A stretch of 64,000 nt of DNA, from NCBI GenBank assembly GCA_002279935.1, contig NCCZ01000004.1, forward strand, positions 310,001-374,000. Direction: 5' to 3'. The stretch is from Hyphomicrobium sp. 12-62-95 (lineage in GTDB: Bacteria > Pseudomonadota > Alphaproteobacteria > Rhizobiales > Hyphomicrobiaceae). The notes below the pieces were generated by a model that saw only the letters and a program-made list of their open reading frames with translations, was not told the origin of the DNA and searched no databases. Positions 20,269 through 29,224 of this stretch are shown piece after piece; position 1 is the first letter of the stretch; each line of letters opens with the position of its first letter. The translations under genes and the position numbers were made by a program.

Positions 20269-21078
20269 ATGGCTTGGACCTCCGCCCCCAGCCTCGCCGA
20301 TCTCCAGACCCGCATGCAGGCGGCCATCCTCGCCGGAGATCGGCAAGCGCTCGTTCCGTTGGTCCGCGCCGGCGCCCACGCTGGTCAGGAAACCCTGATC
20401 AGCGTTTACACGTCGGCCTATGTTCTCCGCTTGATTGGCATTCTAAAAGCCGATCTGCCGCTGACAGCGGCCTACCTCGGCGACGATCCGTTTGCTCGCG
20501 CAGCCCGCTCCTATATCGCAGCCCACCCTTCGCCCCACCGCAGCGCGCGCTGGGTCGGCGACCGTTTTGCGGCTCATCTGGCAAAGGAAGCCGAATTCGC
20601 CGCCCATCCCCAATGCAGCGAACTGGCTAGCCTCGAATGGGCACTCGGTTGCGCCTTCGATGCGCCCGACGCCCCCACCATTTCGCTCGCCGACTTAGCC
20701 TCCATCCCGCCAGAGGCCTGGAGCGAGTTAAGCTTCCCTCCCCATCCCTCCGCTGCTCTCTTCACCGAAACCTGGAACGCGTTTGAAATTTGGTCGGCCC
20801 TCAAGGACGAGGCCACACCGCCTCGGCCCCACCGTCACGCCGAACCCATCACCTATGTGATCTGGCGGCGCGACGGCACGCCCACCATCCGTGGCCTTAG
20901 TGCCGAAGAAGCTATGCTCTGGCGCGAGGCTGAACGAGGAGCCCCTTTCGGCCGCCTCTGCGAATTCGCAACCCACTTCGACGACCCCAACACAGCCGCC
21001 CACCGGGTTGCCACCTATGTGCAAGTCTGGCTCGCCGGCGGCGCCCTGTCTGGCGTCATGCTCCCCCGCGCGGGCTAA
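20269..21078 (+). CDS. bufC: BufC, DUF2063 partner protein of the MNIO enzyme
   Basis: A 269-residue protein with the DUF2063 (putative DNA-binding) domain at residues about 8-100: LADLQTRMQAAIL, VYTSAYVLRLIGILKADLP, AARSYIAAHPS. In bufferin-like systems this protein presents the precursor peptide to the MNIO enzyme. It starts one base after the bufB stop and ends 52 bases before the tRNA gene. Identification is firm at the family level; the role is from described systems. Confidence 0.9.
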   Translation: MAWTSAPSLADLQTRMQAAILAGDRQALVPLVRAGAHAGQETLISVYTSAYVLRLIGILKADLPLTAAYLGDDPFARAARSYIAAHPSPHRSARWVGDRFAAHLAKEAEFAAHPQCSELASLEWALGCAFDAPDAPTISLADLASIPPEAWSELSFPPHPSAALFTETWNAFEIWSALKDEATPPRPHRHAEPITYVIWRRDGTPTIRGLSAEEAMLWREAERGAPFGRLCEFATHFDDPNTAAHRVATYVQVWLAGGALSGVMLPRAG

Positions 21079-21083
21079 GGCTG

Positions 21084-21110
21084 TTCCGGTCACACACCTC
21101 TGCTATAAGA
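21084..21110 (+). promoter_or_regulatory. Probable promoter of tRNA-Arg
   Basis: TATAAG at 21104-21109 serves as a -10 element, in the string TATAAGACCCCACG shared with rpsO. A small GACCG/CGGTC hairpin at 21117-21129 separates it from the tRNA. The -35 element is weak. Confidence 0.45.
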
Positions 21111-21130
21111 CCCCACGACCGCTTCGGTCA

Positions 21131-21207
21131 GGTCCCGTAGCTCAGTTGGATAGAGCAGAGCTTTCCTAAAGCTAAGGTCGCAGGTTCAAATCCTGCCGGG
21201 ATCGCCA
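21131..21207 (+). tRNA. tRNA-Arg (anticodon CCT)
   Basis: A complete 77-base cloverleaf. The acceptor GGTCCCG pairs with CGGGATC, with one G-U pair. The D-arm is GCTC/GAGC. The anticodon loop is TTCCTAA, giving CCT for AGG codons. The T-arm GCAGG/CCTGC carries loop TTCAAAT, and the 3' end is an encoded GCCA. The base of the anticodon stem has a G-A mismatch. Its 3' end is partly repeated at 30779-30836, which suggests use as an integration site. Confidence 0.96.
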
Positions 21208-21252
21208 TCTTTTCAATTGTATTGCGCCTAAGCGATTGCCGGTGCTTCGGTG

Positions 21253-22776
21253 CTACCGGGGCTGGTCAAGCTGTGTAACCAGCATATCTGACGTGAAATC
21301 ACCCTTGGTCAGAAGCAATCGGAACATCGTGACCGCCCGCTCAACCTCGATTTGCTGAAGTTCGACTTCGGCAGAGGTCAGCAACCGTTGCCGATCCAGC
21401 ATCACATCCAGGGAGACCAAGCCCTGCTTGTACTGCTCCTCAAGCGACTTTGCGACCCGGCTGCGATGCTGGACGCGCTCGGTTGCCAATTGCATCTGCA
21501 CTTTAGCGGCTTGGTAGGTCTCCCACAACGTGCGCATCTCGAGTTCGATGATGCGGCGGGCATCCGAAGCACGGTATTGAGCCGCCTTCGCGGTATATCG
21601 CTGGCGAGCGGCTTCCCCGACGCTCGTTAGATCCACCAATGGAACGCTGGCCCGCACTTCGACCGTCCAGTCGTCCCGATCAACCCCTGGCAAGCCCAGA
21701 GAGTAGTCCCGGTTCAGTTCCGCGTTGAGCCCGACTTGGGGAAGCAGACCGGCAACAGTGCTGAGACTGCGGTCGTAGGCAGCGTCAGCTTGGTGCTCTG
21801 CCGAAGCCAAGGCAGGACTGTTCGCCACGGCGTCGGCGACAAGTTCTTCCACGCCGCCTGTAAGATATTTTTCAACCCCCTGCAAATCGATCGTATCCTT
21901 GATGTCCGCCCCCACGAGGCTCTGTGCCGTTTCCCGCGCGCGCGCCCTTTCGGCACGCGCCTGAACGAGTTGAACCTCAAGCGAGTTCAGATCGGCGAGA
22001 ACTTGCGATCTGTCGGTATCACTGGCAAAGCCACGTGCCTTCCGCGCATCGACCGCTGCGAGGAGGCGCTTCAAAGTCTTGACGTTCCGCCCGATCAAAA
22101 CGCTAATTCGCCCGGCCGATACATAGTTGATGTAAGCTGTCACGGTTTCCAACGCGATCTCGTTGCTCACGATGTCGGCCTCTGCAGCCGAGGCGTCGAG
22201 TGAGCTGTTTGCACCGCGAATGTTGAAGAGCCTCTGCCCGCTGGTGAACAGTGGCACCGTCAGGGCAATTGCGCCCTGGCGCTGGCTTGTACGTTGGCCC
22301 AAGAAAGCCGAGTCGGTGTTATAAGAACGCGAATGCCCGTAGCTTGCCGTGACGACCGGAACGAAGCTGGCAATCTGCTGCCACAAGACCATACGGGCTG
22401 CATCGACTTCGCTTTGCGCAGCCTTAAGCCTATCATTTGAGTTCAAGGAGCTGTCGAGCGAGTCTTTGAGATCGAGAGCCAATTCATCAGCCGAACCTCT
22501 CGTGCTGCTGATCTCGGCGTCTTCGAGCATTATGGGACCGTACGGTTTGGCAACCTCGATACGTCCCTCCGATTGGTCGGGCAGACGTGCGGGTTTGAAT
22601 GCCATGCTGCTCTTAGCGGCCTTTTTCTGCGTCTTAGAGCTGTCATCCAAAATGGCGCCGCGAAGAAGGGGGGCCGTTACTGACGAAACGGGATCGCCGG
22701 CGGCTGCTGGCAAGCAGCCCGTGGTCACAAGCAGTCCCAATGCAAACGTCGCGGCTTTTGTATTTTGAATGCGCAT
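21253..22776 (-). CDS. TolC-family outer-membrane channel of a type I secretion system
   Basis: A 507-residue outer-membrane efflux protein. A lipoprotein-like or Sec signal (ALGLLVTTGCLPAAAG) is followed by an Asp/Ser-rich linker. Then come the two TolC repeats: SLDSSLNSNDRLKAAQSEVDAAR with VTASYGHSRSYN, and LASAEHQADAAYDRS with VGLNAELNRDY. It is the third gene of the ABC-HlyD-TolC operon. Its start shares one base with the HlyD stop (TGATG), so translation is coupled. It ends 46 bases from the tRNA-Arg gene. Codon use is less C/G-ending than in nearby core genes. Confidence 0.9.
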   Translation of the reverse strand: MRIQNTKAATFALGLLVTTGCLPAAAGDPVSSVTAPLLRGAILDDSSKTQKKAAKSSMAFKPARLPDQSEGRIEVAKPYGPIMLEDAEISSTRGSADELALDLKDSLDSSLNSNDRLKAAQSEVDAARMVLWQQIASFVPVVTASYGHSRSYNTDSAFLGQRTSQRQGAIALTVPLFTSGQRLFNIRGANSSLDASAAEADIVSNEIALETVTAYINYVSAGRISVLIGRNVKTLKRLLAAVDARKARGFASDTDRSQVLADLNSLEVQLVQARAERARARETAQSLVGADIKDTIDLQGVEKYLTGGVEELVADAVANSPALASAEHQADAAYDRSLSTVAGLLPQVGLNAELNRDYSLGLPGVDRDDWTVEVRASVPLVDLTSVGEAARQRYTAKAAQYRASDARRIIELEMRTLWETYQAAKVQMQLATERVQHRSRVAKSLEEQYKQGLVSLDVMLDRQRLLTSAEVELQQIEVERAVTMFRLLLTKGDFTSDMLVTQLDQPR

Positions 22777-24194
22777 CAGCTTTCCCCGAACGCTTTGCCG
22801 AAGCTACTGAACAGGGGCTGGAAGACGTAGCTCGCGAAGGAGCGCGGCTTGCCGAGAAGATAGGCGTCTCCCGTCATGCCAACGCTGACGCTCGTTAGAA
22901 GCGGTAAGTTCTGCGGCGTGTCCGCGATGCGAACGCGAACACTGAAATAGCGCTCCTGCGTCCGCTCATCCAAGGACGAGTCGGCGGCCACTGTCACAAC
23001 TTCACCAATGAGTGGATCGCGATTCTGGTGAGCCAGCGCGCTCAATTTCACCTTGGCCTGCTGACCAGCGGCGATCGACGCAATGTCCTTGGGATGAACT
23101 CGCGCCTCGACTTCCAATGGCGTGTTCTCAGGCACGATCTCGCCAACGACATCGCCCGGCTTAACAACCGCGCCAACTGTGGTGATCGCCAGCCGGACGA
23201 TCGTCCCTGATTCCGGAGCGGCGATGATCTCTTGCGCAATGGCTTGTTCGGCAGCGCGAATTTGATCGCTGATCTGATCCAGTTCGGCAACGACCTCAGT
23301 GCGTTTCTGCGACGTCTCGCGGGCATCCCGGCTCTTGATCTGGGAGACCAAAGAGTCGACCTCGGCAATTCCGCTGGTGGTGGAAGCGAGTTCGGATTTT
23401 ACGCTGACGAGTTCACTGCTCCGGTCGATCAACCGCGCCTCGATTTCCCAGGCCTGCTGTTGCGAGATGTGCCCTCCCTTCACCAACTTCCGGGCTGAGT
23501 CGAGTTGCTGCGTCAGAAGCGCGACCTGCCGTGTCAAAAGCGGCACGCGCTCTTGTAGCCCGTCACGGCGCTGTCTGAGCCCAAGCGCCTTTTTGACCTG
23601 TGCTTCCACTTCGGCGTCCAGCGCAGCCCGGCCCTTCTCGAACTCGCGGTGTTGCTCGTTGTAGAGTTCGATTTCCGCATTCTCAGGCACCTCATAACCC
23701 GCGTCATTCGCAGTCTGCGAATTCGCCGCGAGTTTCTGCGGTTCGGGTAGCAGATTGAAGTAGCCGTGACCTGGCATGCGAGCCGTGGCCGCCTTGCCGT
23801 TTGCCATATCCTCAGCGGGCCGGGCTTTCTCCGAGTCGAGCCGAACCCTAATCGCTCGCAGATATGCGCGGCGGCCCTTGAGTTTCGTCAACTCGGCTTG
23901 ATCCACCAAAGGATCGAGCGACAGTATCGGTCCACCCTTCACGACCTTCTGTCCATCACGCACGTGAATCGCGGTCACGCGCCCTCCCGTCGGATGCTGC
24001 AAGACTTGGTTCTGAGAGCTCGAGACCACGGTTCCGTTAGCGACCACGGCCTCGTCAAGAGGAATGAGGACAGCCCAGAGAACGAACACACCAAGCGCCA
24101 CCGATACCACGCGCGTTAACGTGGTCATCAGATCCGCGAGGCCGGTCCGCGCGGTTGTCTCGATGTGTGGGGTTGTGAGGGCGTCTGTCATCAA
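22776..24194 (-). CDS. HlyD-family periplasmic adaptor of a type I secretion system
   Basis: A 472-residue membrane-fusion protein that links the ABC transporter to the TolC channel. One N-terminal membrane helix (VVSVALGVFVLWAVLIPL) is followed by a lipoyl half (VVKGGPILSLDP), then a long coiled coil at residues about 170-310. The C-terminal part has the family signature PLEVEARVHPKDIASIAAGQ. It lies 16 bases after the ABC gene. The length and layout fit PrtE/HlyD adaptors. Confidence 0.92.
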   Translation of the reverse strand: MMTDALTTPHIETTARTGLADLMTTLTRVVSVALGVFVLWAVLIPLDEAVVANGTVVSSSQNQVLQHPTGGRVTAIHVRDGQKVVKGGPILSLDPLVDQAELTKLKGRRAYLRAIRVRLDSEKARPAEDMANGKAATARMPGHGYFNLLPEPQKLAANSQTANDAGYEVPENAEIELYNEQHREFEKGRAALDAEVEAQVKKALGLRQRRDGLQERVPLLTRQVALLTQQLDSARKLVKGGHISQQQAWEIEARLIDRSSELVSVKSELASTTSGIAEVDSLVSQIKSRDARETSQKRTEVVAELDQISDQIRAAEQAIAQEIIAAPESGTIVRLAITTVGAVVKPGDVVGEIVPENTPLEVEARVHPKDIASIAAGQQAKVKLSALAHQNRDPLIGEVVTVAADSSLDERTQERYFSVRVRIADTPQNLPLLTSVSVGMTGDAYLLGKPRSFASYVFQPLFSSFGKAFGES

Positions 24195-24210
24195 AATGCT
24201 TTCAACACAT

Positions 24211-26010
24211 TCATGTCGCTGCCGTTGGCGTGGGCGGCACGAACTTTTGCGGACGCTCGACCGAGTAGTTCACGATCCCGGCACGGCGCGGGGTGGCAGA
24301 TGATGTTTCAGCCGTGGGAGTCTGGTTGACTGCGGACGCAGGCTCTGGAGGCTTTGCGGTAGTGGCATTACGGTTTTGCAGCAGATGGAGGCGGCCATCG
24401 CGCATGGCGTAGTTGCGGTCAGCCAACTCGACGATGGATCCCCTTTGGGAGATGGCAACGATGGCCGTGCCTTGCCGCTTGGCTTCAGCAAGGGCAGCAA
24501 CGAATTGAGCTTCTGCGATCTGATCGAGGTGAATGGTCGGCTGATCGAGAATGAGAACCTTCGGCTGACCGTAGAAGGCGCGCGCCAGGGCAATCCCCTT
24601 CTTCTGTCCGCTCGACAATTTGCTGGCGCCATCGGCGATCACGGTCATGTATCCGTTGGACAGGCCCAGGATCATCTCGTGCACACCGGCCGCCTGACCA
24701 GCGGCATAGATATCCTGCGCCGGCACGCCCGGCTTGAAACGGGCAATGTTGGCCGCGACCGTGCCGGGGAACAGGTTCGGCTCTTGCGCCACGTAGCCAA
24801 TTGCGCTGCCCCACTGTTCGGGGCGCCACTGCTCGCGCGCCGCGCCATCCAGCGCGATTTTGCCTGACGTGACCGGGATAGCCCCGGCGATGGCGCGGGC
24901 GAGGACCGACTTGCCGCTGCCGCTCATACCAACGATGGAAATCAGTTCGCCCGGCCGGATTTCGAATGTGACGCCGTCCAGCACCGGCTTTTGAGACTTG
25001 TCGCTTTCGTCGGCGGCGATCACGAGATTGGAGACGGTAAGGTGGCCAGCCGGGGCCGGCAGGATCTGCTGACCCGGCGCGGCCTGATGGTGCGCCAGTG
25101 CGTCCTCGACGGCAAAAAAGGACTGGGTGGATTTCGTCAGCGTATCCCAGCTGCTGATCAGCTGTTCGAGCGGCCCCAACGCTTTGCTCGAGATCATCGT
25201 GGCCAGGAAGATCAATCCGCCGGAGATGTCCCCATGCAGAACAAGGAAGGCGCTCCACCCCATGAGAATGACTTGTATTCCTTGCCGCACGCCGCGGCTC
25301 AGACCGTAATAGGCCGATGTATGCCGGCCGACGTCATCGGCCGAATTGAGTGCCGCGACGAGCTTTTGCGCCCACCAACCCCGCAAGGTTGCCTGCAGGC
25401 CGAGCGAACGAACGTCTTCACTACGCGCGAGCGCCGATTGGGCCAGCGCCTGGGCTTCATTCTCGGCTGTCCGGTTTGCCTTCTGTGCAAACGCGCTGGA
25501 AGAGCTATTCATGTAGCTCAGCGCCGCCAGAAAGATGGCGCCAATGAGCGTCAGAAGTCCAACGGTCCAATGCACGAGGAACAAGAAAAGCAGAAAGAGT
25601 GGCACGAAGGGGAGGTCGAAGAGACCAGTGAACGTGCGGCTCGCCAGGAACGTCCGGACCGCGTTGAAGTCGCGCATCAGCTGGCTGGACTTGGCAGGAT
25701 CGACACCACCGCTGGTGACAAGATCAAAGAGGGGTTCGGAAACCGCCACGCTATAGGCCGTAGCCAGCCGCTGTGCGATGCGGCCACGGATGGATTCGGC
25801 AAGGCCGTAAACGGCGAGCGCGAACACGGCGAGGAGCGTAATGTAAATGAGGGTCTCGACGCTGAAGGCCGTCAAAACGCGATTGTACACCTGCAGCATG
25901 TGCAGGGACGGCGCCAAGATGAGGACGTTCGAGATGACGGCCAGGAGCACCATGCCTAGAACATGATCGCGACCGTAAATCCGATACAGAACTTGCAGCG
26001 CGTCCGTCAT
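24211..26010 (-). CDS. Type I secretion ABC permease/ATPase with altered catalytic residues
   Basis: A 599-residue half-transporter of the PrtD type, without a C39 peptidase domain. The membrane domain covers residues about 15-300 and the nucleotide-binding domain about 325-560. Walker A is intact (GMSGSGKS, Lys367) and the Q-loop (GYVAQEPNLFPG) is present. The signature is KLSSGQKKG instead of LSGGQ. The residue after Walker B is Gln490 (VLILDQPT) where the catalytic Glu is expected. The switch position reads AISQRG with Gln522 where His is expected. Both are normally needed for ATP hydrolysis. A Pro/Thr-rich tail of ~40 residues follows. First gene of the secretion operon; the codon changes are seen directly, the activity loss is inferred. 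Confidence 0.9.
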   Translation of the reverse strand: MTDALQVLYRIYGRDHVLGMVLLAVISNVLILAPSLHMLQVYNRVLTAFSVETLIYITLLAVFALAVYGLAESIRGRIAQRLATAYSVAVSEPLFDLVTSGGVDPAKSSQLMRDFNAVRTFLASRTFTGLFDLPFVPLFLLFLFLVHWTVGLLTLIGAIFLAALSYMNSSSSAFAQKANRTAENEAQALAQSALARSEDVRSLGLQATLRGWWAQKLVAALNSADDVGRHTSAYYGLSRGVRQGIQVILMGWSAFLVLHGDISGGLIFLATMISSKALGPLEQLISSWDTLTKSTQSFFAVEDALAHHQAAPGQQILPAPAGHLTVSNLVIAADESDKSQKPVLDGVTFEIRPGELISIVGMSGSGKSVLARAIAGAIPVTSGKIALDGAAREQWRPEQWGSAIGYVAQEPNLFPGTVAANIARFKPGVPAQDIYAAGQAAGVHEMILGLSNGYMTVIADGASKLSSGQKKGIALARAFYGQPKVLILDQPTIHLDQIAEAQFVAALAEAKRQGTAIVAISQRGSIVELADRNYAMRDGRLHLLQNRNATTAKPPEPASAVNQTPTAETSSATPRRAGIVNYSVERPQKFVPPTPTAAT

Positions 26011-26533
26011 CTCATTTCAACTCACTGGGGCCAAGGACCGCAAACCGTCGCCCGTTCCCGCTGCGCGGCGGTGATGCGACGCAAGTGCTAAGGGCATTAT
26101 GCGGATTACCAGTAGGCAGAATTGGCTTCGACAGCCTAAGAAGCCGTTAATCCGTGGGCCCATTTGAGACGCGAATGAGCTTCAACAACGCATATTTTTC
26201 AGCGTACGTTTATGCCCCTCAGTTAAGACTTTCTTAACTTTCATTTCGCGAATCCGTCAGCCCAAAGAGTCACCTCGGCCTTCGGCCGTGCGCGCAATTG
26301 TCACTAAACGTCCAATTTGAGCACGGAATTTTTCATAGCGGCACGCGGGCTCCGTCAAAACGGCTGCCGTTCATCGCCGATTGTCGCAAAAAAGTACGCC
26401 ATACGCCGGGCGTTGCAAAAAAACTTCGCGGCATAGCCATTGCAAACGTCCGCATGCAGACACGGGCGCTTCGGACATCGATCCTTTGCCTTAGTCGACG
26501 CTCTAGAAGACGGCGCAAATAGGACAAACAAAA
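26011..26533. other. Divergent intergenic region of the secretion locus
   Basis: The 523 bases between the ABC gene (minus strand) and the surface protein gene (plus strand) are more AT-rich than the flanks and should hold both promoters. A perfect inverted repeat GTTAAGA-CTT-TCTTAAC lies at 26222-26238 and could be a regulator site. A 74-codon open frame at 26298-26522 has no ribosome site or recognisable protein and is not called. The surface protein start is preceded by AGGACAAACAAAA. Confidence 0.5.
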
Positions 26534-29224
26534 ATGACGATCCATACAATTAATGGCAAAGCATCGGATTATGGCTGGGGGCTGACGGAAGACGGCAAAG
26601 GTATCGTCGTCTGGAAGGGAAGCTGGTTTGAGATTCTGAGCAAAGGTACGTCGCTCAAGTTCTCCGATCAGACCGTTAACCTCGACTACCTTTTCACGGG
26701 TGGCTCGACGGGCGGCTCCACAGGCGGGTCGGCGTCGACAAGCTTCACCATCGCAGGCAACTCCTCGGATTACGGCTGGGGCCTCACTGAGGACGGCAAC
26801 GGCATCGTCGTCTGGAAGGGCAGCTGGTTTCAGGTCCTCAATAAGGGCACGAACCTCCAATTCAACGATAAGACGGTCGAGACCGATTATCTCTTCTCCG
26901 GTTCGACGGGTGGCGGCACGGGTGGCTCAACGTCAGGTCAGTTCGCGATCAACGGGCACGCGGCTGACTACGGCTGGGGCTTGACACAGGACGGCCAAGG
27001 CATCGTCGTTTGGAAAGGTGATTGGTTCAAGGTTCTCGACAGGGGCACGGACCTCGCCTTCAACGACAAGATCGTCGACACCGACTATTTGTTCAACGGC
27101 GGATCGGACGGTGGCACGGCGAACGGCGCACCCGACGCCATCGAAGACGATTATTCCGGCAAAGCCGGCGACACGGTCAGCGGCAACGTGCTGGAGAACG
27201 ACACGGATCCGGACGGTGATGCACTGACGGTTACGCTTGAAAGCGGCCCCCACAGCGGCGCGTTGGAACTGAATCCTGACGGCACGTTCTCCTATCAGCC
27301 CAACGCGGGCCTCACCGGCACCGATTCGTTCACGTACTGCGTCGACGACGGCAAGGGCGGCACCGACCACGCAACAGTGACGATCACAGTGACGCCGAAA
27401 GACCCGGTCAACACTGCCTCGATCGGCGATCGCGTCTGGCTCGATGCCAACAAGAACGGCGTGCAGGATGCCGGTGAAGCGGGCGTCTCGGGCGTGACCG
27501 TGCAGCTGAAGGACGCTTCAGGAAACGTCATCGCAACCACGCAGACGAACGCCAACGGCGACTACCTCTTCGACAAGCTCGCTGCCGGCAACTATCAGGT
27601 CGGCGTCACGGCTCCAGCCCAGTACGAATTGACGTCAAAGGACGCATTCGGTAACGGCGCCGACAGCATCGACAGCGACGTCGATGCTACGACCGGCCAC
27701 ACCGACACCATTGCGCTCCAGGAGGGCGAAGCCAACCGCACGGTCGATGCTGGTCTCACGGAAAAGGTGGTCACGCCGCCTGCTCCGACGGCCTCGATCG
27801 GCGACCGCGTCTGGCTCGATGCCAACAAGAACGGCCTACAGGATGCTGGTGAGGCTGGCGTTGCCGGCGTGACCGTGCAGCTGAAGGACGCTTCGGGCAA
27901 CGTCATCGCCACGCGGCAGACGAACGTCAACGGCGACTACCTCTTCGACAAGCTGGCTGCCGGCAACTATCAGGTCGGCGTTACGGCTCCGGCCCAGTAC
28001 GAGATTACCTCCAAGGATGCTCTCGGCAACGCCGCTGACACCGTCGACTCGGACATCTCCGCCGCGAACGGTCACTCCGACACCATCGCGCTGAAGGACG
28101 GCGAAGCCAACCGTACGGTCGATGCCGGCCTCGTGCTCAAGCCAAAGGGTTCCATCGGTGACTTCGTGTTCGAAGATCTGAACTTCAACGGCACGCAAGA
28201 CGCTGGCGAAAAAGGCATTGCCGGTGTGACGGTGAATCTGACAGACGCGAACACCAACGTTCTGAAAACCACTGTGACGGACGCTAATGGCGCCTATCTC
28301 TTCAGCGACCTTGATGCAGGCAACTACCGGGTTCAGGTTACGAATCCAACTGGCTATACCGTCACCAAGCTCAACGTTGGTGACGATGCCAATGACAGTG
28401 ACCTGATGAGCAACGGCTACACGGACATTGTTCAACTCGGCACAGGGCAGAACATCAACACGGTCGACGCTGGCTTTGTTAAGACAAAGGGATCGATCGG
28501 TGACTTCGTGTTCGAAGATCTGAACTCTAACGGCACGCCAGACGCTGGCGAAAAAGGCATTGCCGGTGTGACAGTGAATCTGACAGACGCGAACACCAAC
28601 GTGCTGAGAACCACTGTGACAGACGCTAATGGCGCCTATCTCTTCAGCGACCTCGATCCAGGCAACTACAGGGTTCAGGTTATCAATCCAACTGGCTACG
28701 ACATCACTAAGCTCAATGTTGGTGACGATGCCAAGGACAGTGACCTGATGAGCAACGGCTACACGGACATTGTTCAGCTCGGCATCGGGCAGAACATTAC
28801 GACGGTCGACGCTGGCCTTGTCCAGAAGCCGGTGGCTCCGACGGCCTCGATCGGCGACCGCGTCTGGCTCGATGCCAACAAGAACGGCCTTCAGGACACG
28901 GGTGAGGCTGGCGTTGCCGGCGTGACCGTGCAGCTGAAGGACGCTTCGGGCAACGTCATCGCCACGCAGCAGACGGACGCCAACGGCAACTACCTGTTCG
29001 ACAAGCTGGCTGCCGGCAACTATCAGGTCGGCGTAACGGCTCCGAGCCAGTACGAGATCACCTCCAAGGATGCTCTCGGCAACGGCGCGGACGGCGTGGA
29101 CAGCGACATCAACGCCGCGAACGGTCACACCGACACCATCACACTGAAGGATGGCGAAGCTATCCGCACGGTCGATGCCGGTCTGATCGTCAAGAACAAC
29201 GCCCCGATCGCCACCAACGACTAG
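26534..29224 (+). CDS. Large repeat surface protein, N-terminal part ending at an in-frame amber codon
   Basis: 896 residues. No Sec signal is present, as expected for a type I secretion substrate. Three ~50-residue modules (about residues 4-54, 71-121, 137-187) share SDYGWGLT-DG-GIVVWKG-WF and end in DYLF, joined by Gly/Ser/Thr linkers; I do not recognise this module. A VCBS/cadherin-like domain follows (about 198-290). Then come five SdrD B-like domains starting near residues 295, 420, 539, 653 and 771. The frame stops at TAG (29222-29224) inside the sequence NAPIATND, the first strand of another cadherin-like domain that continues in the same frame. If the stop is real, this product lacks the C-terminal secretion signal. 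Confidence 0.8.
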   Translation: MTIHTINGKASDYGWGLTEDGKGIVVWKGSWFEILSKGTSLKFSDQTVNLDYLFTGGSTGGSTGGSASTSFTIAGNSSDYGWGLTEDGNGIVVWKGSWFQVLNKGTNLQFNDKTVETDYLFSGSTGGGTGGSTSGQFAINGHAADYGWGLTQDGQGIVVWKGDWFKVLDRGTDLAFNDKIVDTDYLFNGGSDGGTANGAPDAIEDDYSGKAGDTVSGNVLENDTDPDGDALTVTLESGPHSGALELNPDGTFSYQPNAGLTGTDSFTYCVDDGKGGTDHATVTITVTPKDPVNTASIGDRVWLDANKNGVQDAGEAGVSGVTVQLKDASGNVIATTQTNANGDYLFDKLAAGNYQVGVTAPAQYELTSKDAFGNGADSIDSDVDATTGHTDTIALQEGEANRTVDAGLTEKVVTPPAPTASIGDRVWLDANKNGLQDAGEAGVAGVTVQLKDASGNVIATRQTNVNGDYLFDKLAAGNYQVGVTAPAQYEITSKDALGNAADTVDSDISAANGHSDTIALKDGEANRTVDAGLVLKPKGSIGDFVFEDLNFNGTQDAGEKGIAGVTVNLTDANTNVLKTTVTDANGAYLFSDLDAGNYRVQVTNPTGYTVTKLNVGDDANDSDLMSNGYTDIVQLGTGQNINTVDAGFVKTKGSIGDFVFEDLNSNGTPDAGEKGIAGVTVNLTDANTNVLRTTVTDANGAYLFSDLDPGNYRVQVINPTGYDITKLNVGDDAKDSDLMSNGYTDIVQLGIGQNITTVDAGLVQKPVAPTASIGDRVWLDANKNGLQDTGEAGVAGVTVQLKDASGNVIATQQTDANGNYLFDKLAAGNYQVGVTAPSQYEITSKDALGNGADGVDSDINAANGHTDTITLKDGEAIRTVDAGLIVKNNAPIATND
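28148..28831 (+). repeat. Two nearly identical 342-base tandem repeats (SdrD B-like domains 3 and 4)
   Basis: 28148-28489 and 28490-28831 each encode 114 residues beginning GSIGDFVFEDLN and differ at few positions (for example NFNGTQDAG against NSNGTPDAG). The high nucleotide identity points to recent duplication or gene conversion, and the repeats are likely to vary in copy number. Confidence 0.85.

Noticed and set aside
21253..26010. RND or drug-efflux system
   Set aside because: The ABC half-transporter, HlyD coiled coil and linked repeat protein fit type I protein secretion better than drug efflux.
26298..26522. A 74-codon gene upstream of the surface protein
   Set aside because: It has no ribosome site, a basic random-looking product, and lies in a probable promoter region.
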